From NCBI RefSeq assembly GCF_000619945.1, contig NZ_JHVC01000021.1, positions 1 to 64,000 on the forward strand: a stretch of DNA of 64,000 nucleotides, written 5' to 3'. Every line of letters begins with the position of its first letter. Within the stretch, counting starts at the first letter, position 1. The notes under the pieces are model-generated. The model was not told where the DNA came from and did no database searches. It saw only the letters and a program-made list of their open reading frames with translations. The DNA is from Clostridium lundense DSM 17049. Its GTDB lineage: Bacteria; Bacillota; Clostridia; Clostridiales; Clostridiaceae. Positions 51,348 to 59,683 of the stretch are shown here, piece after piece. Made by a program: the position numbers and the translations under genes.

Positions 51348-51818
51348 CTACAAAGTAAGCTTTGCTACTAATTCACCATCTTCAATATCACCTGTTTCCA
51401 CAAAACCTAAAGATGCGTAAAGTGTTTTTGCTACTATATTTTCTGGCTCATAGGAAAGGGAAAGTGCCAAAGCTTTTCCATATGGGAAAGTTCTAACTAA
51501 TTCAATTACTTTTGTCATAGCATCCTTACCATAACCTTTGCCTTGATACTCTTTGTCGATCATTAATCTACAAACCCAATAAGTATTTTCATCAGTATCT
51601 TCAGCTGCTTCAATATATACTAACATTATAAAGCCTACCATAACGTCATTGTTATAAATGGCATAGGGCATAGGAATACCCTCATTATTGCTTAAAGCAA
51701 CATAGGCTTCTGCAAGACTTAATAGATTACTGGCAACATAACTTCTTTGTTCTTCTTTTGGTTCTAATTTAATGCAATCATTAAAATTATCCTCTGTGAT
51801 TTTTTGTAATTCTATCAT
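51348..51818 (-). CDS. GNAT N-acetyltransferase (BltD/PaiA-like)
   Basis: 156 residues. The start MIELQKITEDNFNDCIKLEP is typical of spermine/spermidine-type GNAT enzymes. The acetyl-CoA motif is CRLMIDKEYQGKGYGKDAMTKVI (~85-107), and the C-terminal Tyr region AKTLYASLGFVETGDIEDGE is intact. The acceptor is probably an amine, not certain. Ribosome site GGGGG. A decayed copy of its first codons and leader is found at 52972-53035. Confidence 0.85.
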   Translation of the reverse strand: MIELQKITEDNFNDCIKLEPKEEQRSYVASNLLSLAEAYVALSNNEGIPMPYAIYNNDVMVGFIMLVYIEAAEDTDENTYWVCRLMIDKEYQGKGYGKDAMTKVIELVRTFPYGKALALSLSYEPENIVAKTLYASLGFVETGDIEDGELVAKLTL

Positions 51819-51893
51819 AATTGGCCCCCTTAAAATATAACTTGTACATTTTTATATTTCTAATTGTTCCTAAATAAATATATAAAACTTGGT

Positions 51894-52163
51894 CTAGTTG
51901 TCTAAATTATTATTTATTAATTCCTTATACTTTTTTTCATTTCTAGGCCAGTTTATAAGTCCCGCAATTAATCCTCCTAAAAGACCTCCGAAAAAAAATG
52001 ATAAATGCGTATCAAAGTTATAATTATTTCCTCTAGCTAATGTACCAATTATAGAGCCTACAAACATTGCTATACCCATGATGATACTATTAGTCAATAC
52101 ATATATTTTCTTACCTTTGCGTCTATATTTTTCCCAATTACGAATAAACTTTTTATTATTCAT
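51894..52163 (-). CDS. Small two-helix membrane protein
   Basis: 89 residues. Basic N-terminus (NWEKYRRKGKK), two membrane helices (~22-43 with GSIIGTLARG and ~55-72 with FFFGGLLGGLIAGLI), glycine-zipper-like spacing in the second, and an acidic/Asn-rich tail. Ribosome site GGAGG. Function unknown. Confidence 0.65.
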   Translation of the reverse strand: MNNKKFIRNWEKYRRKGKKIYVLTNSIIMGIAMFVGSIIGTLARGNNYNFDTHLSFFFGGLLGGLIAGLINWPRNEKKYKELINNNLDN

Positions 52164-52185
52164 TAACTAATTCCTCCATATAGAC

Positions 52186-52917
52186 TTATTTGTCTGATTC
52201 ACATTTGTTCTTTTGTTTGCCAATGCTAAATAATATAGCTGAACAGACCAATATAATGGATGCAACCCATATTGCCTTAACTCCCATAGCTAATGTAGAC
52301 AATCCACCTAAAAATGCTCCCAGTATAAAGGATAGAATTACTGTAAAAAAACGTACAGCACGTATGGCTGATTCATGATCCTTTTTTGAGAAGGCAATAT
52401 AAGCTGCCTGTGAAGCTGTACGCAAGTTTCCTGTGGACATTGTTGTAGCATATGGAGAATCAACTAATTTACGGAAGGAAGTGGACTGAATAGAGGCAAC
52501 AAAGGAAACTGTAACAGTTACAACAATATTAGGAATAGTATCAGGTATAAATCCTATAATAATAAGCACTATAATTTCAAGAGTTAAGATGGTTTGTGGC
52601 CAATCCTGTAAAAATAAACATGATTGTTTATTTCTTATCCATTCAGCAACAATTACTCCAACTATGAAAGCAAGTATAGGTGGAACATGGATTAGTGCTT
52701 GCCTCCATTCTTTTTTTGAAGCATATATGCCTAAAAGTACAATATTTCCAGTTTGGGCATTGGCAAAAACACCACCTCTTCCTATGAATGTATAAGCATC
52801 TAAAAATCCACCAACAATTGCAAGAAGTATACCAAATGGGACAGATTCATGTATAGCATGGTTGAAAAATAGTTTTTCTCTTTTTTCTTTCACTAAATAA
52901 AAAACCTTGCCAATCAA
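52186..52917 (-). CDS. DUF1275 (YoaK-like) membrane protein
   Basis: 243 residues with about six membrane helices. The family motif ILLAIVGGFLDAYTFIGRGGVFANAQTGNIVLLG (~30-62), with the conserved D-Y-x(4)-G...F-x-N-x-Q-T-G-N, is complete, and RKLVDSPYATTMSTGNLRTA is the second block. Function unknown. The start is a TTG at 52915-52917 with GAAAGGA about ten nt before; an in-frame GTG further in is possible. Followed after 22 bp by the small membrane protein gene, so they may be cotranscribed. Confidence 0.82.
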   Translation of the reverse strand: MIGKVFYLVKEKREKLFFNHAIHESVPFGILLAIVGGFLDAYTFIGRGGVFANAQTGNIVLLGIYASKKEWRQALIHVPPILAFIVGVIVAEWIRNKQSCLFLQDWPQTILTLEIIVLIIIGFIPDTIPNIVVTVTVSFVASIQSTSFRKLVDSPYATTMSTGNLRTASQAAYIAFSKKDHESAIRAVRFFTVILSFILGAFLGGLSTLAMGVKAIWVASIILVCSAILFSIGKQKNKCESDK

Positions 52918-52971
52918 AATTTAAATCATCCTTTCATAGTCACATAAATTTACCAATACCACTTAGATTAT

Positions 52972-53035
52972 GAGAAAATTATCTTCTGTGATTTTCCTGA
53001 TTCTATCATAAATTCTTCCCTATAAAATATAACTC
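52972..53035 (-). pseudogene. Decayed duplicate of the GNAT gene 5' end
   Basis: Minus strand AATATAACT-type leader, then ATGATAGAATCAGGAAAATC, ACAGAAGATAATTTTC. This matches the leader and first ~12 codons of the gene at 51348-51818 apart from substitutions and a one-base shift that destroys the frame. Confidence 0.65.
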
Positions 53036-53060
53036 ATAAATTTATTAAATAACTCTACAA

Positions 53061-53101
53061 TCATGAATTAATTATAACATATTGCTAAAGAAAAATATGG
53101 C
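53061..53101 (-). promoter_or_regulatory. Recurrent promoter module (copy 3)
   Basis: Minus strand GCCATATTTTTCTTTAGCAA then TATGTTATAATTAATTCATG. Located upstream of the decayed GNAT start and, further on, of the DUF1275 gene. Confidence 0.6.
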
Positions 53102-53231
53102 AAATTAGTATATGGCTTATAAAAAAATATGGATTAAATTTAAACTATTGATAGATATACCAATCTAACACTCGAAGTATTAAGTGTAGGGAACAAATAA
53201 ATGCAAGCTTGCTTTAGAAAGAAGGTTAAAA

Positions 53232-53786
53232 ATGAAAATTGATGAGGGGAATTTTATATCTCAGTTAGTGAATAAGAATGAAAAAGCATTAGATTATGTT
53301 ATAGACAACTATGGATGGATTATAAAGTCTATTGTAAAGAAGCAACTTTATAATTTGCAAAGTGTTCATGAAGAATGCATCAATGATATACTTCTTGGTA
53401 TTTGGAATAACATTGACAGTTTTGACGAAAGTAAAAATGAATTTAAAAACTGGGTAGCTGGCATAGCTAAGTTTAAGTCTATAGATTATAAAAGGAAGTA
53501 TTTAAAAAGTCTGGGGTATGAAAATATAGATGATTTAGAAATAGGGGTCCCAGATACAACTCATGAAGAAGTTGTTAAAAATGAATTAGATGATGATGTG
53601 AATGATATGTTAAATTGCTTAAAGGAAAGGGATAGAGAGTTATTTTACAAGTTATATGTGGAAGAAAAAGAAATAGAGGCTGTAAGTAAAGAGACAGGAT
53701 TAAAGAGAGAAACTATTTATAATAGGTTATCTAGAGGAAAGAAAAAAATAAAAAGTATGTTTAAAATTATGGAAAGTAGGGGGTAA
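53232..53786 (+). CDS. RNA polymerase sigma factor, ECF (sigma-70 family)
   Basis: 184 residues. Region 2 is at ~20-85 (HEECINDILLGIWNNIDSFDESKNEFKNWVAGIAKFKSIDYKRK), and region 4 with its helix-turn-helix at ~130-175 (RDRELFYKLYVEEKEIEAVSKETGLKRETIYNRLSRGKKKI). Size and layout fit ECF sigma factors of clostridia paired with a DUF4179 membrane protein. Ribosome site AGAAAGAAGG. The next gene starts 4 bp after and probably encodes its anti-sigma factor. Confidence 0.92.
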   Translation: MKIDEGNFISQLVNKNEKALDYVIDNYGWIIKSIVKKQLYNLQSVHEECINDILLGIWNNIDSFDESKNEFKNWVAGIAKFKSIDYKRKYLKSLGYENIDDLEIGVPDTTHEEVVKNELDDDVNDMLNCLKERDRELFYKLYVEEKEIEAVSKETGLKRETIYNRLSRGKKKIKSMFKIMESRG

Positions 53787-53790
53787 TAAT

Positions 53791-54825
53791 ATGAAAAATG
53801 ATATATATACCATGCTAAATGATGCAGATATAAATTTGGAGCAGTACAAAAAAGATGATTTTAATGATATTGAAAAGAAGAATCTAAAGGTTAAGTTTAG
53901 AAAATCAATTAATAGTAAGAAACCTTATAAAAGAAATATAGCAGTGGCAGCTGCAGTAGCTTTAGTATTAACTGTAGGAATACTAGGTAATAATGCTTAC
54001 GTATATGCTACAAGGGTAAGTAACATTATTGGTAGAGATATAGGTAGTCTTTTAGGAATACAAAAAAATTTAGATGAGTATAAAACTGTTGTAAATAAAT
54101 CTGTAACTAATAAAGGGATAACAGTTAAGCTAAATGAAGTTATACTAGATGGAAATCAGTTAAATGTTTCTTATAATATAAGTTCTAATGAAAAATTAGA
54201 AGGTGGTAGATCTTGGATGCCTTTCTTCACTGTCTATATAAATGGTAAGAAAGCAAGTAATGGAGCTGGTGGAAGCGATACAATTGTTGATGATTACACT
54301 ACAGAAGGAGTAATGACTTATGATTTAGATAAAGTTAATTTAAGTGGAGATTTAAATATAAAAATTTTATGTAAGTCCATGATATTAGATAATAAAGAAA
54401 AAAAGGGAACATGGAGTTTTGAGTTTAAAACTAATGGGGATCAGTTAAAAATTGATACTAGAGAAATAGCGCTTAATAATAAATTTATACTTGAAAATGG
54501 TAAAGAATATACTTTAACTAAGTATACAGATAGTGCACTTGGTCAAAAAATTTATGCTTCCTCATCAACAGCTAATTTAAAAACAAAATCTGCATATGAC
54601 ATAGAGTTAAGAGGAAATGATGATTTAGGTAATAAAGTTTCGTTTTATATGAACTATGATATAAAAAATGAAGCATTATTTAAAACTGGAAAAATTAATG
54701 TAGGTGCTAAGACGTTAACACTAACTCCATATGCAGCTAAATATCCAGAGAAAAGTGGTAGGATGGATGGTGAATATAAAAAGGTAGGGGATAAATTTAC
54801 TATAGATTTATCAAAACTTAAATAA
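53791..54825 (+). CDS. DUF4179 protein, probable anti-sigma factor of the upstream ECF sigma
   Basis: 344 residues. A ~50-residue cytoplasmic N-terminus with KKDDFNDIEKKNLKVKFRKS, one membrane helix (~53-72, IAVAAAVALVLTVGILGNNA), then an extracellular part. The DUF4179 domain spans ~75-200 (SNIIGRDIGSLLGIQKNLDEY ... NKGITVKLNEVILDGNQLNV), followed by a DUF5643-like C-terminal beta domain. The short linker to the sigma gene and topology (cytoplasmic N-end, external sensor) fit membrane anti-sigma factors. The stress sensed is unknown. Confidence 0.85.
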   Translation: MKNDIYTMLNDADINLEQYKKDDFNDIEKKNLKVKFRKSINSKKPYKRNIAVAAAVALVLTVGILGNNAYVYATRVSNIIGRDIGSLLGIQKNLDEYKTVVNKSVTNKGITVKLNEVILDGNQLNVSYNISSNEKLEGGRSWMPFFTVYINGKKASNGAGGSDTIVDDYTTEGVMTYDLDKVNLSGDLNIKILCKSMILDNKEKKGTWSFEFKTNGDQLKIDTREIALNNKFILENGKEYTLTKYTDSALGQKIYASSSTANLKTKSAYDIELRGNDDLGNKVSFYMNYDIKNEALFKTGKINVGAKTLTLTPYAAKYPEKSGRMDGEYKKVGDKFTIDLSKLK

Positions 54826-54854
54826 CAAGGGAATTCTTGGAATTCATGGCCATT

Positions 54855-54899
54855 GGGAGTACATATAGATTTGATTTACACAAATCTATATGTGTTCCC
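54855..54899. terminator. Bidirectional hairpin between convergent genes; sequence shared with 2099-2141
   Basis: GGGAGTACATATAGATTT pairs with AAATCTATATGTGTTCCC around GATTTACAC. It ends both the sigma operon and the convergent beta-lactamase gene. The central 23 nt are the same as in the hairpin at 2099-2141, 53 kb away, apart from one position outside the core. Confidence 0.75.
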
Positions 54900-54906
54900 C
54901 AAGTAT

Positions 54907-55824
54907 CTAATTATTATAGTATCGGTCAATAATTTTAAGTGCAATTTCCCTGGCCGTTGGGCCAGATATATTTTTATTATTTTTATCATTTAAATGAATT
55001 GCAAAGAAATATTTCTGTGTATTATGCTCAAGCATTCCTACAAACCAAGCATTATCTTTATACCCTGTACCTGTTTTACCATAAATGGAAATATGTTCAT
55101 TTTTGTTTACTAACATTATATCTTTAAGAATTTCAATATTTTGTTTTGAAAAATCTGTTTTGCCATTAAAAATATTTGCTAAAACTTCTACTTGCTCTTT
55201 AGGTGAAATTTTCAAAGAAGATTCTAACCAAAAACCATTTAGTTCAGGTAATGGATTGATATTTTCGCCGTTCCATTGGCTTACATCACAGTTACCATAT
55301 GAAAGTTTTTTTAGTGATTTTCCCATGTCATCTTTCCCTATTTTATCTATAACTTTTTTAAAGTACCAGACACAGGATGTTTGAAAAGCTTCTTTTAAAG
55401 TTAAATCTTTGTTCCAAGATTTTATAGGATAATCAGTTCCATTATAATTCATTTTTGATTCAGTAGAAGTAAGTACTCCTTTTTGAAGTGCAACTAATGT
55501 TGATATTATTTTAAATGTTGAGCAAGGAGATGCCTGTTTTTCGCATAATTGTTCATTATAAAATTGATATTCTTTGGTATCACTATTATAAAAAACAGCA
55601 CAGCCATCAATACCATTAAAAAGTTCAGTATAGTCAACAGCTTTTTTTGATGAGGAAGTGTTCTCTACAAGGGTTTCCTTTAATAATGTATTCTTATTTT
55701 CTGTAACAACTGAGGATGTATTATCATTTTTATGTTCAACTGATTGTTGATTTGCATTATTACATCCAATCATATAAATACATATCATACAAATGGACGC
55801 AATGCCTATAATTTTTTTCACCAT
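54907..55824 (-). CDS. Class D beta-lactamase, lipoprotein type
   Basis: 305 residues. Lipoprotein signal with lipobox MIGC (Cys21), a linker of ~40 residues, then the penicillin-binding fold. The active-site motifs are all present: S102-T-F-K105 with the Lys that is carbamylated in class D enzymes, S-C-V in QTSCVWYFKK, Y-G-N in KLSYGNCD, and K-T-G in YGKTGTGYKDNAWFVGM. This is the pattern of Gram-positive class D enzymes (CDD/CBP/BPU types). It would hydrolyse penicillins outside the cell while membrane-anchored. No BlaR/BlaI pair is adjacent. Possibly under control of the neighbouring cell-envelope sigma factor, which is speculation. Confidence 0.92.
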   Translation of the reverse strand: MVKKIIGIASICMICIYMIGCNNANQQSVEHKNDNTSSVVTENKNTLLKETLVENTSSSKKAVDYTELFNGIDGCAVFYNSDTKEYQFYNEQLCEKQASPCSTFKIISTLVALQKGVLTSTESKMNYNGTDYPIKSWNKDLTLKEAFQTSCVWYFKKVIDKIGKDDMGKSLKKLSYGNCDVSQWNGENINPLPELNGFWLESSLKISPKEQVEVLANIFNGKTDFSKQNIEILKDIMLVNKNEHISIYGKTGTGYKDNAWFVGMLEHNTQKYFFAIHLNDKNNKNISGPTAREIALKIIDRYYNN

Positions 55825-55871
55825 AAAACCTCCTTACAATCCAATGTGACGCGTAACTTATAATCTATTTT

Positions 55872-56075
55872 TTAGTTAAAAGCGGGGGAGACGATTCCTG
55901 CTAAAATAATCAAAAGTGAAATAGAAGCAACTATACTACTATTTTTTGATGATGCTTTTTCATCTTTTATCATAGAAGAAATAGCATGTACTAATGCAAA
56001 TACAAATATAAAGGGCCACAAAAACCATGTCCAATAATAAAATATTCCTATTCCCTTCATTAATTCAATAAACAT
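55872..56075 (-). CDS. Small two-helix membrane protein
   Basis: 67 residues from the ATG at 56073-56075 with GGAGG 9 nt upstream; an in-frame ATG at 56129 lies inside the promoter module. Two membrane helices (WTWFLWPFIFVFALVHAI and SIVASISLLIILAGIVSPAF) flank a short charged loop (KDEKASSK). Unknown function. Confidence 0.6.
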   Translation of the reverse strand: MFIELMKGIGIFYYWTWFLWPFIFVFALVHAISSMIKDEKASSKNSSIVASISLLIILAGIVSPAFN

Positions 56076-56120
56076 TTTATTTTTCCTCCATAGTATAAAT
56101 AATCTATTCCTATATAAAGC

Positions 56121-56157
56121 ATGAGACAATTATAACATATTTTAAGGAGAAATATGT
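56121..56157 (-). promoter_or_regulatory. Recurrent promoter module (copy 4)
   Basis: Minus strand ACATATTTCTCCTTAAAATA then TGTTATAATTGTCTCATG. The extended -10 is 46 bp upstream of the 55872-56075 start. Confidence 0.62.
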
Positions 56158-56215
56158 AAAATTAATACATTTGCTATTAAAGTGGGTAGTTATCAGATAA
56201 CTATTGATTAGGACT

Positions 56216-56258
56216 TAAAAATAACAGATTCTGAAAACAGATTCTGTTATTTTTTATT
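56216..56258. terminator. Bidirectional terminator of the NhaC-family gene
   Basis: ATAACAGATTCTG pairs with CAGATTCTGTTAT (one T-T mismatch) around AAAA, with an A-run on one side and a T-run on the other. It follows the minus-strand antiporter gene. Confidence 0.85.
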
Positions 56259-56282
56259 TCAATGAATTTTTTTGTATTAGCA

Positions 56283-57593
56283 TTATGCTTCCATATATAT
56301 AGCACCTCTTGTTTTTGAGCGAAAGAAATTATACACTGGCAATATATATAAATAACAAGCGGCTAAAATACAAATTGTTGGTGCTGATACTGTAGCTAAT
56401 GGTACAGCTGATGCAATAGACCATGGTATAAGTGGGGCAACAACAACCGCTGTATTTTCTAATGAATTTGCCATTTGGTAATTGTCAGATGTAACCTTAT
56501 TACATAACTGATGAGTTAATATGATAGTCAAAGTCTGATTACAGCTTATCATGCTTGCTAAAAATGAAGTTATAGCAATACTACCAAATGGAGTAATTGT
56601 GTTTGAAAGATTATTAATATGTTTTTTTATGCCATCTAATAAACCTGTTCCTTCAAAAATACTGGCATAAGAAGATGATAAACATACAATGGCAGAAACT
56701 TTTAACATAGATTGAATACCGCCACCATTTAGCATGAGGGCAAGTTCTGCATTAGATGAGTGATATCCTGTAATAAACATTTTAAGCAGTGAGGTAAACT
56801 CAATTTTTTGAATCCAAATACAAATAATACTACTAGTTATGATACTTAAAATCATTGTGATTTTTACATTTAACTTAAATATAGACGTTACAATAATTAG
56901 AATAGCAGGTAAAATAGTGAGCCAATGCAAGTTGAAATTATCTGCAAACAAGGTTCTAATTTCAAGAGAGACACTTTTACTCTCTAATAAAAAACCAGAA
57001 ATTAGATAAACTGCACATGTAAATATAAATGGTATAATTGAAGTTTTAATCATAAGCTGAATGTTTTTATAAATATCTGTGCCTGTTAGTTCGCTTATTA
57101 GCAATGCACTTGTTGACATGGGAGAACATCTATCACCAAAATAGATACCAGATAATATAGCCCCTCCCACCAATATTTCGTTTGAACCTATGGCATTTGA
57201 TATGGTCATGCAAATTACCCCAATGGTAGCAGCCGTGCCAAATGCGGTTCCTGTAAGTATAGATAATATACAGCAAAATAAAAATGTTATTAGAATAAAT
57301 GCTTTTGGAATAATTAATTTTGTAGAATAGTAAACAATAAAGGATATTGTCCCTGATGCACGCCATACTGCTGTAAGCATGCCAATCATGAAAAATATAA
57401 TTAATATATTTTTAACTGTTTTTATACCTTTAAAAGACATTTGTATCATATGTTTTACTGAATTATTTTTCATTAAACCATATAAGAAGAAGAGAGTAAA
57501 CCCAAATAATAGAGCATACAGAATGGATAAATTACACCATATACAAACTAAGAGTCCCATAATAAACATGCCAAGAATCATTGTCTCTAACAC
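56283..57593 (-). CDS. Na+/H+ antiporter, NhaC family
   Basis: 436 residues from a GTG at 57591-57593, 8 nt after GGAGG; a TTG at 57608 overlaps that site and is unlikely. About twelve membrane helices. Signature blocks are LTGTAFGTAATIGVICM (~115-131) and SGIYFGDRCSPMSTSALLISELTGTDIYKN (~150-180), the latter being the conserved GD-R/C-SP-S element of NhaC. Relatives include malate/lactate antiporters, so the substrate pair is not certain. Divergent from a LysR regulator gene, which may control it. Confidence 0.9.
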   Translation of the reverse strand: MLETMILGMFIMGLLVCIWCNLSILYALLFGFTLFFLYGLMKNNSVKHMIQMSFKGIKTVKNILIIFFMIGMLTAVWRASGTISFIVYYSTKLIIPKAFILITFLFCCILSILTGTAFGTAATIGVICMTISNAIGSNEILVGGAILSGIYFGDRCSPMSTSALLISELTGTDIYKNIQLMIKTSIIPFIFTCAVYLISGFLLESKSVSLEIRTLFADNFNLHWLTILPAILIIVTSIFKLNVKITMILSIITSSIICIWIQKIEFTSLLKMFITGYHSSNAELALMLNGGGIQSMLKVSAIVCLSSSYASIFEGTGLLDGIKKHINNLSNTITPFGSIAITSFLASMISCNQTLTIILTHQLCNKVTSDNYQMANSLENTAVVVAPLIPWSIASAVPLATVSAPTICILAACYLYILPVYNFFRSKTRGAIYMEA

Positions 57594-57740
57594 GTAGCTT
57601 CCCTCCAATTATTAGAATAATTTTCTTATAATCACAATGATACAATATGAGGAAAAGCTTGTCTAACTATTGTTTTCAGTTTATAATACAGTAAAAATAC
57701 TGTTATTTATATATATTATAACAGGAAAAGAGGTGTAGAT

Positions 57741-58685
57741 TTGAATCTCTTAAGTATGAAGTATTTTTTGGCTGTTTATAAAGAACTTAACTTTACAAAA
57801 GCGGCTCAACATCTATATATTACTCAGCAAACGCTTAGTGCCCATATTGCTTCACTTGAAAAAGAACTGGGTTGTAAACTTTTTATTCGCAGTACTCCAT
57901 TGAAACCAACTTTTGCAGGGGATATATTCCTACGTTATGCCAATGAATTTAATACTCTATATAGTTCCATAGAAGAGGAATTTTCAGACATTTGTGATGA
58001 AAAAAAAGGTTTGTTACGGATAGGTATTGCGCATACAAGAGGACGTGTGTTGATGCCAGATATTATTGCAGAATATAAAAAAGAACATTCCGATATTATG
58101 ATACAGATTATTGAAGGTGAAAATGATGAGTTACCATCTCTTCTTCTTGATGGAACAATAGATTTAATGATTGCAAATTATTCACAAAATCATCCGGATA
58201 TTAAATTTGACAATTATTATGAAGAAGAAGTTATTCTTCTTATTTCGGATAAATTGCTTCAAAATGTATATGGAAAAAGAAAGAATGAAATTGTAAATAT
58301 GCTACACCAAAACCCAGACTTATCTCTGTTGAAAGAGTGTCCCTTTCTAATGAGTAGCAAGGATGATATTGCAGGAAGAATCAGTAGTATATTTTTATCA
58401 GAGGTTAATTTTGATTTAAAAGTAGCTGTAGAATCAAAAAATATTGAAACATTATTGGAAATGTGCTGTAAAGGAATCGGGGTATGCTTTTGCCCTAAAA
58501 TATTAGTTCACAAGACACTTGATAATAAACAAATTTCTGCATTACATTTATTTCAATTAGATAAACGTGCAAAATATATGATTAGCTTTGGCTTTATTAA
58601 AAAACGTTACTATCTAAAAGCAGTTCAAGAATTTGTAGAAGCTGCAAAAGTATATAAAGATAAAAAAGAGATAATTATTGATTAA
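57741..58685 (+). CDS. LysR-family transcriptional regulator
   Basis: 314 residues from a TTG with GAGGTG in front. The N-terminal helix-turn-helix is LNFTKAAQHLYITQQTLSAHIASLEKELGCKLFIR (~15-50), and the remainder is a two-lobed LysR substrate-binding domain (GLLRIGIAHTRGRVLMPDII from ~92). It is transcribed divergently from the NhaC-type gene with about 147 bp between, the classical arrangement for a LysR regulator and its target. The effector is unknown. Confidence 0.92.
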   Translation: MNLLSMKYFLAVYKELNFTKAAQHLYITQQTLSAHIASLEKELGCKLFIRSTPLKPTFAGDIFLRYANEFNTLYSSIEEEFSDICDEKKGLLRIGIAHTRGRVLMPDIIAEYKKEHSDIMIQIIEGENDELPSLLLDGTIDLMIANYSQNHPDIKFDNYYEEEVILLISDKLLQNVYGKRKNEIVNMLHQNPDLSLLKECPFLMSSKDDIAGRISSIFLSEVNFDLKVAVESKNIETLLEMCCKGIGVCFCPKILVHKTLDNKQISALHLFQLDKRAKYMISFGFIKKRYYLKAVQEFVEAAKVYKDKKEIIID

Positions 58686-58691
58686 GACTTA

Positions 58692-58717
58692 AAAAAGAAC
58701 AGGTTTCTGTTCTTTTT
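58692..58717 (+). terminator. Terminator of the LysR gene
   Basis: AAAAAGAACAG pairs with CTGTTCTTTTT around GTTT, 6 bp after the stop codon. Confidence 0.9.
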
Positions 58718-58786
58718 CAATGTTCTTATTCCTTTATGTATTATTTTTGTAGTGACAAGGAACAATGTAAGAAAATTATATTAAGT

Positions 58787-59347
58787 TTATTTAATAGGAA
58801 ACCATCGTATTTCATCCATTTTTATTGTATTGCCTTTGGGGTATCTAAACTCGTAAATTGCATCTCCAGTTTTAGAATAAGCAACCCCATTAAAATCATT
58901 CCACCTTATAGGTTTATCCCATTGAAAAATCATAGGTTTATTCTTTTCTGAGTATATTCTAATTCTATCTATACCAGTACCCATTTCAATATACGCTAAA
59001 CTATTATCTGAACTTTCTACAGCATAAACTGTACATTTTTCATTATTTGCCCAACCAACTGTACTAACTAAATCTTGGTTGTCTTCCATATGAAATACAG
59101 TTTTTGTTCTCCATAAAAAACCAAGTCTTTTTGATATAGCAGTACATGATCCTTTAGGTGTCTTAAATAAATGTACAGCTCCCCATTTATAATTTACTTT
59201 TTCAAAAAGTTGAGCATCTTCTCCCACACCAAAATGTGCTTTTGATGCTTTAATCTCATTTAATCTGTAATCTGACATATATAAGTAAACAGAGATTAAA
59301 ATAACTAAAAATACTAAGTTAACTATTAATTTTTTATTTATTTTCAT
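58787..59347 (-). CDS. Hypothetical membrane-anchored protein, 186 residues
   Basis: An N-terminal helix (~7-24, LIVNLVFLVILISVYLYM) acts as signal anchor. The remaining ~160 residues form an extracellular, aromatic-rich domain (YKWGAVHLFKTPKG, GFLWRTKTVFHM, FQWDKPIRWNDFNG). No known motif. The ATG at 59347 has AGTGAGATA-type upstream sequence and the promoter module copy 5 is 42 bp upstream. Unknown function. Confidence 0.62.
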   Translation of the reverse strand: MKINKKLIVNLVFLVILISVYLYMSDYRLNEIKASKAHFGVGEDAQLFEKVNYKWGAVHLFKTPKGSCTAISKRLGFLWRTKTVFHMEDNQDLVSTVGWANNEKCTVYAVESSDNSLAYIEMGTGIDRIRIYSEKNKPMIFQWDKPIRWNDFNGVAYSKTGDAIYEFRYPKGNTIKMDEIRWFPIK

Positions 59348-59683
59348 TATCTCACTCCATTATTTCATAATTTAATAATATTTTACTATTATGAATTAAT
59401 TATAGCATATATTAAGAAAATTATGGGAAATAGGAATGCTTATTATTGAACTAGAAAGCTAGAGATTTTCCAAGAATAAATTTTCATTTGGAAAGAATAA
59501 GAAAAGAAATAAATTGAAGAGTGGATGGTATTTTGAAAACAGTTAAAAGAGGGCAGGGGAGTAGGGGACTTGAAACTTATTAATGAATATATAAAAGAAT
59601 TAGTAGAGATAGGAGTAGTAAGTTGATACGCCTATCTTACATGATAAAAGAATAATGCGTGTTAAATATGTTATCAAATATAC
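59348..59683. other. 336-bp intergenic region
   Basis: Promoter module copy 5 at the left. The remainder has a frame reading EGRGVGDLKLINEYIKELVE and a stop at about 59624, which lacks a start and resembles sequence near 62860; it may be a gene relic. Nothing else is supported. Confidence 0.4.
59389..59428 (-). promoter_or_regulatory. Recurrent promoter module (copy 5)
   Basis: Minus strand CCCATAATTTTCTTAATATA then TGCTATAATTAATTCATAA: extended -10 TGCTATAAT, ahead of the 58787-59347 gene. Confidence 0.62.

Larger units (their letters stand above)
52918..53231. other. 314-bp intergenic region between DUF1275 gene and ECF sigma gene
   Basis: Holds a decayed copy of the GNAT gene start (52972-53035), promoter module copy 3 (53061-53101), and the upstream region of the divergent sigma factor gene. 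No intact gene. Confidence 0.5.

Noticed and set aside
59530..59626. Frame EGRGVGDLKLINEYIKELVEIGVVS as a possible small gene
   Set aside because: No start codon or ribosome site, and the upstream frame is closed; at most a relic.
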